Assembly (NCBI GenBank): GCA_002325825.1
Contig: DCSW01000015.1
Location: 1-24,266 of the forward strand
Origin: Collimonas sp. UBA1456
GTDB taxonomy: Bacteria; Pseudomonadota; Gammaproteobacteria; Burkholderiales; Burkholderiaceae_D
Length of the DNA stretch: 24,266 nt
Reading direction: 5' to 3'
Part shown: positions 22,681 through 24,266 of the stretch, one piece after another
How the letters are laid out: every line of letters begins with the position of its first letter
Numbering within the stretch: position 1 is the first letter of the stretch
Program-made: the position numbers and the translations under genes
Notes under the pieces: generated by a model
What the model was told of the DNA's origin: nothing
Databases searched by the model: none
Seen by the model: only the letters and a program-made list of their open reading frames with translations

Positions 22681-22994
22681 TGCAGAGTAAGGAATGCGCA
22701 AATCAGCGACGCTGAGTTTTGGAAATATGCCAATATGTTGCCTATCATTTATCTCATCTCCGTTCAGGATAAGCGCCCGCGGGGAGTTACAATTGGGCTT
22801 TGGGAAGCGGATAAACGGTTAAAAAAGCGAAGATTGTATGTATCCTAAGCCGATTTATGAGTTGGTATTGTTACTTGACTCCGCCCCAATTTCATTTCTA
22901 ATATGCAACTTCATGATTCAGCAAAACGCCTTCGCAGTTGGCTCGTAAAACGAATATAAAACACAACTAACCTATTGATTTAGAAAGTTTTTCA
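22681..22994. other. 314-base gap between pth and ychF
   Basis: No coding potential of a known family is seen. It holds a weak terminator-like hairpin TCAGC/GCTGA with a short T-run (22703-22720), AT-rich sequence, and a good promoter at 22875-22904 for ychF. Nothing else stands out. Confidence 0.6.
22875..22904 (+). promoter_or_regulatory. Sigma-70 promoter for ychF
   Basis: TTGACT (22875-22880) and TAATAT (22899-22904) with an 18-base spacer, 90 bases before the ychF start. Five of six -35 bases and four of six -10 bases match consensus. It is the best promoter candidate in the gap. Confidence 0.5.
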
Positions 22995-24086
22995 ATGAGT
23001 CTCAAATGCGGCATCGTCGGCCTTCCAAACGTCGGCAAATCGACTCTCTTCAATGCCCTGACCAAAGCAAACATCCCGGCGGAGAATTATCCGTTCTGTA
23101 CTATAGAACCGAACATCGGCATAATCGAAGTGCCGGACCCGCGCCTCAAGGCGCTGGCTGAGATCGTCAAGCCAGAACGTATCCTGCCGGCCACTGTGGA
23201 GTTTGTCGATATCGCCGGCCTGGTGGCTGGCGCCTCCAAGGGTGAAGGATTGGGTAACCAGTTCCTCGCGCATATCCGCGAAACCGACGCCATCGTCAAT
23301 GTGGTGCGCTGCTTTGAAGACGACAACGTGATTCACGTGGCCGGCAAGATCAATCCGCTCAATGACATCGACGTGATCCAGACCGAACTGGCGCTGGCCG
23401 ACATGGGCGCAGTAGAAAAAGCCATCCATCGTGAAAGCAAGAAAGCGCGCTCCGGCAACAAGGATGCCGCCAAGCTGGTGGTGCTTCTGGAACGTCTGAT
23501 GCCGGAACTGAATCAGGCCAAGCCGGTGCGTGCCTGCGGCCTCGACGCTGAAGAAATGGCCATGATCAAACCATTATACCTGATCACCGCCAAGCCGGCC
23601 ATGTATGTCCCCAACGTTTCAGATCATGGTTTCAGCAACAATCCGATGCTGGATCAGTTGACCAAATACGCTGCGTCGCAGAATGCCCCTATTGTGGCAA
23701 TTTGTGCTGCCATCGAATCGGAAATCGTCGACCTGGACGAAGCCGATAAGCAGGTGTTCCTGGCCGACATGGGTATGGAAGAGCCGGGCCTGGACCGACT
23801 GATCCGTGCCGCCTTCAAGCTACTCGGCCTGCAAACCTACTTCACCGCAGGCGCCAAGGAAGTACGCGCCTGGACCATCCACGTCGGTGATACCGGCTCG
23901 CAAGCGGCGGGCGTGATCCACACCGACTTCGAACGCGGCTTCATTCGTGCGCAAACCATCGCCTATGACGACTTCATCACCCACAAGGGTGAGCAAGGCG
24001 CCAAAGAGGCCGGCAAGATGCGCGCCGAAGGCAAGGAATACATCGTCAAGGATGGCGACGTATTGAATTTCTTGTTTAACGTATAA
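22995..24086 (+). CDS. ychF: Redox-regulated ATPase YchF (OLA1 family)
   Basis: YchF is a ribosome-associated P-loop ATPase of the Obg family linked to stress responses and translation. The 363-residue protein has the P-loop GLPNVGKST (9-17), switch segment YPFCTIEPNIGIIEVPD, G3 VEFVDIAGLVAGASKGEGLGNQFL, and a helical coiled insert followed by the C-terminal TGS domain (YFTAGAKEVRAWTIHVGDT through KEYIVKDGDVLNFLFNV). The nucleotide-specificity motif, Asn-x-x-Glu in most YchF, reads NVSD, a conservative change. Length is exactly that of the family. It ends only 4 bases before the insertion-sequence terminus, which has taken the place of its native downstream region without damaging the gene. 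Confidence 0.97.
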   Translation: MSLKCGIVGLPNVGKSTLFNALTKANIPAENYPFCTIEPNIGIIEVPDPRLKALAEIVKPERILPATVEFVDIAGLVAGASKGEGLGNQFLAHIRETDAIVNVVRCFEDDNVIHVAGKINPLNDIDVIQTELALADMGAVEKAIHRESKKARSGNKDAAKLVVLLERLMPELNQAKPVRACGLDAEEMAMIKPLYLITAKPAMYVPNVSDHGFSNNPMLDQLTKYAASQNAPIVAICAAIESEIVDLDEADKQVFLADMGMEEPGLDRLIRAAFKLLGLQTYFTAGAKEVRAWTIHVGDTGSQAAGVIHTDFERGFIRAQTIAYDDFITHKGEQGAKEAGKMRAEGKEYIVKDGDVLNFLFNV

Positions 24087-24090
24087 ATAT

Positions 24091-24266
24091 TAGATCTTGT
24101 TGGAAATTTTTTTAACATCTTTTTAATATTGAAACGAGGAAAAAAATTGACTAATTGCAGCCTGGTATTGAACTGACGCTCACAGTTTTTCCAAAGTTTC
24201 CTGCATTTTTCAATGCACCGTGCTTTTAGCACGGAAATCCTTGCGGTAGCATATTCCATTGAAAAC
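24091..24266 (-). mobile_element. Decayed insertion sequence 3' part, right copy (transposase C-terminus on minus strand)
   Basis: The minus strand from the edge reads VLKARCIEKCRKLWKNCE and then RQFNTRLQLVNF, like the C-terminal end of IS5-type DDE transposases (from memory). The Glu-Arg-Thr-Phe-Ala-Trp-Leu stretch usually found before the CRxLWKNCER part is absent, so the copy seems to have lost bases. From 24163 to 24091 it matches the left copy (1-86) including the terminal bases, but is 13 bases shorter. One frame ends LKRC-stop as in the left copy, but the RLQLVNF frame runs past it, another sign of a frameshift. Two small perfect hairpins lie back to back: TGCATT/AATGCA (24202-24217) and CCGTGC/GCACGG (24218-24234). 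It points outward like the left copy. Confidence 0.7.

Noticed and set aside
1..24266. CRISPR array, prophage, toxin-antitoxin or biosynthetic cluster
   Set aside because: No regularly spaced repeats, phage genes or biosynthetic enzymes are present; the content is housekeeping genes, pseudogenes and IS ends.

Overview
The window looks like a chromosome segment from a betaproteobacterium of the order Burkholderiales, most likely near Oxalobacteraceae (Herbaspirillum/Herminiimonas-like). This is inferred from protein character and from gene order: ilvA-queF; ptsN-hprK-rapZ; mutY-dynamin-mutM-TPR lipoprotein-lolB-ispE-tRNA-Gln-prs-rplY-pth-ychF. No 16S or database search was available, so the family level is a judgement from memory. 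About a quarter of the protein genes are broken, and both ends of the window lie in the same decayed insertion sequence. This is what a lineage in an early or middle stage of genome erosion looks like, for example a recently host-restricted symbiont.

Layout. 1-86: 3' end of an insertion sequence, reading into the window. 91-1064: remains of an operon on the minus strand, with a possible ubiE stub cut by the IS, an intact DUF971 gene and a broken HIT-family gene. 1067-5083: an intact 1338-residue FAD/Fe-S oxidoreductase, first gene of that operon. 5084-5521: a non-coding or near-empty stretch with a 14-bp palindrome, a possible 25-codon ORF and a strong hairpin. 5522-7506: pseudogenes of yqaA (one nonsense codon) and ilvA (several lesions). 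7610-9200: intact queF and pagP. 9201-9554: a gap with a structured, possibly transcribed element and an orphan Shine-Dalgarno sequence.

9555-12013: ptsN (lacking its phospho-acceptor histidine), hprK and rapZ, the nitrogen-PTS/HPr kinase cluster. 12021-12606: a LON-domain pseudogene. 12627-16249 (minus): mutY, a heavily decayed dynamin-like GTPase and mutM; mutY and mutM are the two halves of the 8-oxoguanine (GO) repair system and both are intact. 16525-24086 (plus): TPR lipoprotein, lolB, ispE, tRNA-Gln(UUG), prs, rplY, pth and ychF, all intact housekeeping genes of envelope assembly, isoprenoid synthesis, PRPP synthesis and translation. 24091-24266: a second, more decayed copy of the left-hand IS, starting 4 bases after the ychF stop.

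The pattern is consistent: essential translation, envelope and repair genes are kept, while accessory or biosynthetic genes (isoleucine biosynthesis, HIT hydrolase, LON-domain protein, dynamin, YqaA) are lost through small indels, Trp-to-TGA changes and short deletions. I see no CRISPR array, prophage or biosynthetic cluster. The items most worth a second look are the non-phosphorylatable PtsN beside an intact HprK, the abrupt AT-rich 3' half of ispE with internal promoter-like sites and a 44-base palindrome, and the structured pagP-ptsN gap.
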